A stretch of DNA of 64,000 nucleotides, taken from positions 17,985-81,984 of the forward strand of contig JAUHVK010000022.1 of assembly GCA_030425145.1 (NCBI GenBank), given 5' to 3'. The notes below the pieces were generated by a model that ran no database searches, was not told where the DNA came from, and saw nothing but the letters and a program-made list of their open reading frames with translations. Below are positions 63,882 to 64,000 of the stretch, in pieces; the first letter of the stretch is position 1, and every line of letters starts with the position of its first letter. The position numbers and the translations under genes are program-made. The stretch comes from Alphaproteobacteria bacterium (GTDB lineage Bacteria > Pseudomonadota > Alphaproteobacteria > Rhodobacterales > Rhodobacteraceae).

Positions 63882-64000
63882 TTAGCGGCGTTCGACGCTA
63901 ATGCGCATTGCTATGGAACCACTGTTGTCGTGATAGCCAACATCATTGATCGTCAAAGCCAGAGTGCCCGGGGCACTAATAATCATACGAAGTGTCTCGC
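63882..64000 (-). CDS. C-terminal fragment of a jelly-roll/PA-IL-like domain protein, truncated by the window edge
   Basis: A frame open to the end of the window gives 38 residues before a TAA at 63882-63884. The last part reads GTLALTINDVGYHDNSGSI followed by AMRISVERR. The pattern of a hydrophobic strand, ND, DNSGS and an alternating final strand is the C-terminal signature of small calcium-binding jelly-roll domains related to PA-I lectin, found at the end of many secreted bacterial proteins. The rest of the protein is outside the window, so its size and role are unknown. Confidence 0.6.
   Translation of the reverse strand, partial: ETLRMIISAPGTLALTINDVGYHDNSGSIAMRISVERR

Overview
The window is high-GC alphaproteobacterial DNA, most likely from the Roseobacter group of the Rhodobacterales. 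The evidence is gene content and order: the pyrH-frr-uppS-cdsA-dxr-rseP-bamA-ompH-fabZ-lpxA-lpxI-lpxB block (LpxI rather than LpxH), tandem FAD/GcvT methylamine-type dehydrogenases, an exosortase E/VPEID-CTERM pair, and a XoxF-type lanthanide methanol dehydrogenase. There is one tRNA, no rRNA, no CRISPR array and no insertion sequence. The window opens inside a dctB-like kinase gene and closes inside the tail of a gene on the minus strand.

Region by region. 1-2.4 kb: DctB/DctD-type two-component system, whose regulator has lost the sigma-54 contact loop. 2.4-4.9 kb: ornithine cyclodeaminase and arginase, divergent from an Lrp/AsnC regulator (arginine/ornithine catabolism). 4.9-7.4 kb: DsbB, a YqaA-type membrane protein, tRNA-Leu(CAA), a methyltransferase and a small cytochrome c. 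7.6-12.2 kb: an AttEFGH-like cassette (LolD-type ATPase, FtsX-type permease, AttH/CrtC-like secreted protein) plus an FMN-binding oxidase-family protein. 12.4-18 kb: a MobA/MocA-like nucleotidyltransferase and two divergent FAD/GcvT dehydrogenases. 18.1-24.5 kb: CorC/HlyC-type protein, XerD, a secreted repeat-like protein, a 49-residue membrane protein, aroK-aroB and ssb. 24.7-25.8 kb: lytic transglycosylase and a pilin-like peptide. 25.8-32 kb: a complete Opp/Dpp-type ABC importer operon on the minus strand. 32.2-45.4 kb: miaA, then the envelope block (nucleotide kinase, ribosome recycling, isoprenoid, phospholipid, outer-membrane assembly and lipid A genes). 45.4-52 kb: IalB-like protein, a 460-base noncoding gap with two intrinsic terminators, HerA-like ATPase, Atm1-like exporter, and exosortase E convergent with its 54-residue VPEID-CTERM substrate. 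52-57.1 kb: an RND efflux pump and adaptor under a promoter covered by paired repressor-like sites. 57.4-61.6 kb: YfgM-like protein, BamB, Der and a histidine phosphatase. 61.7-64 kb: XoxF and the 3' tail of a jelly-roll-domain gene.

Most of the window is conserved chromosomal core. The most interesting items are the self-contained exosortase E/VPEID-CTERM pair, the DctD homologue without GAFTGA, candidate small RNAs at 12.3 and 46.4 kb, the RND operators without a local regulator, the Flp-like peptide with a changed processing motif, and several proteins of about 50 residues. All calls are from reading the sequence; no database search was run.
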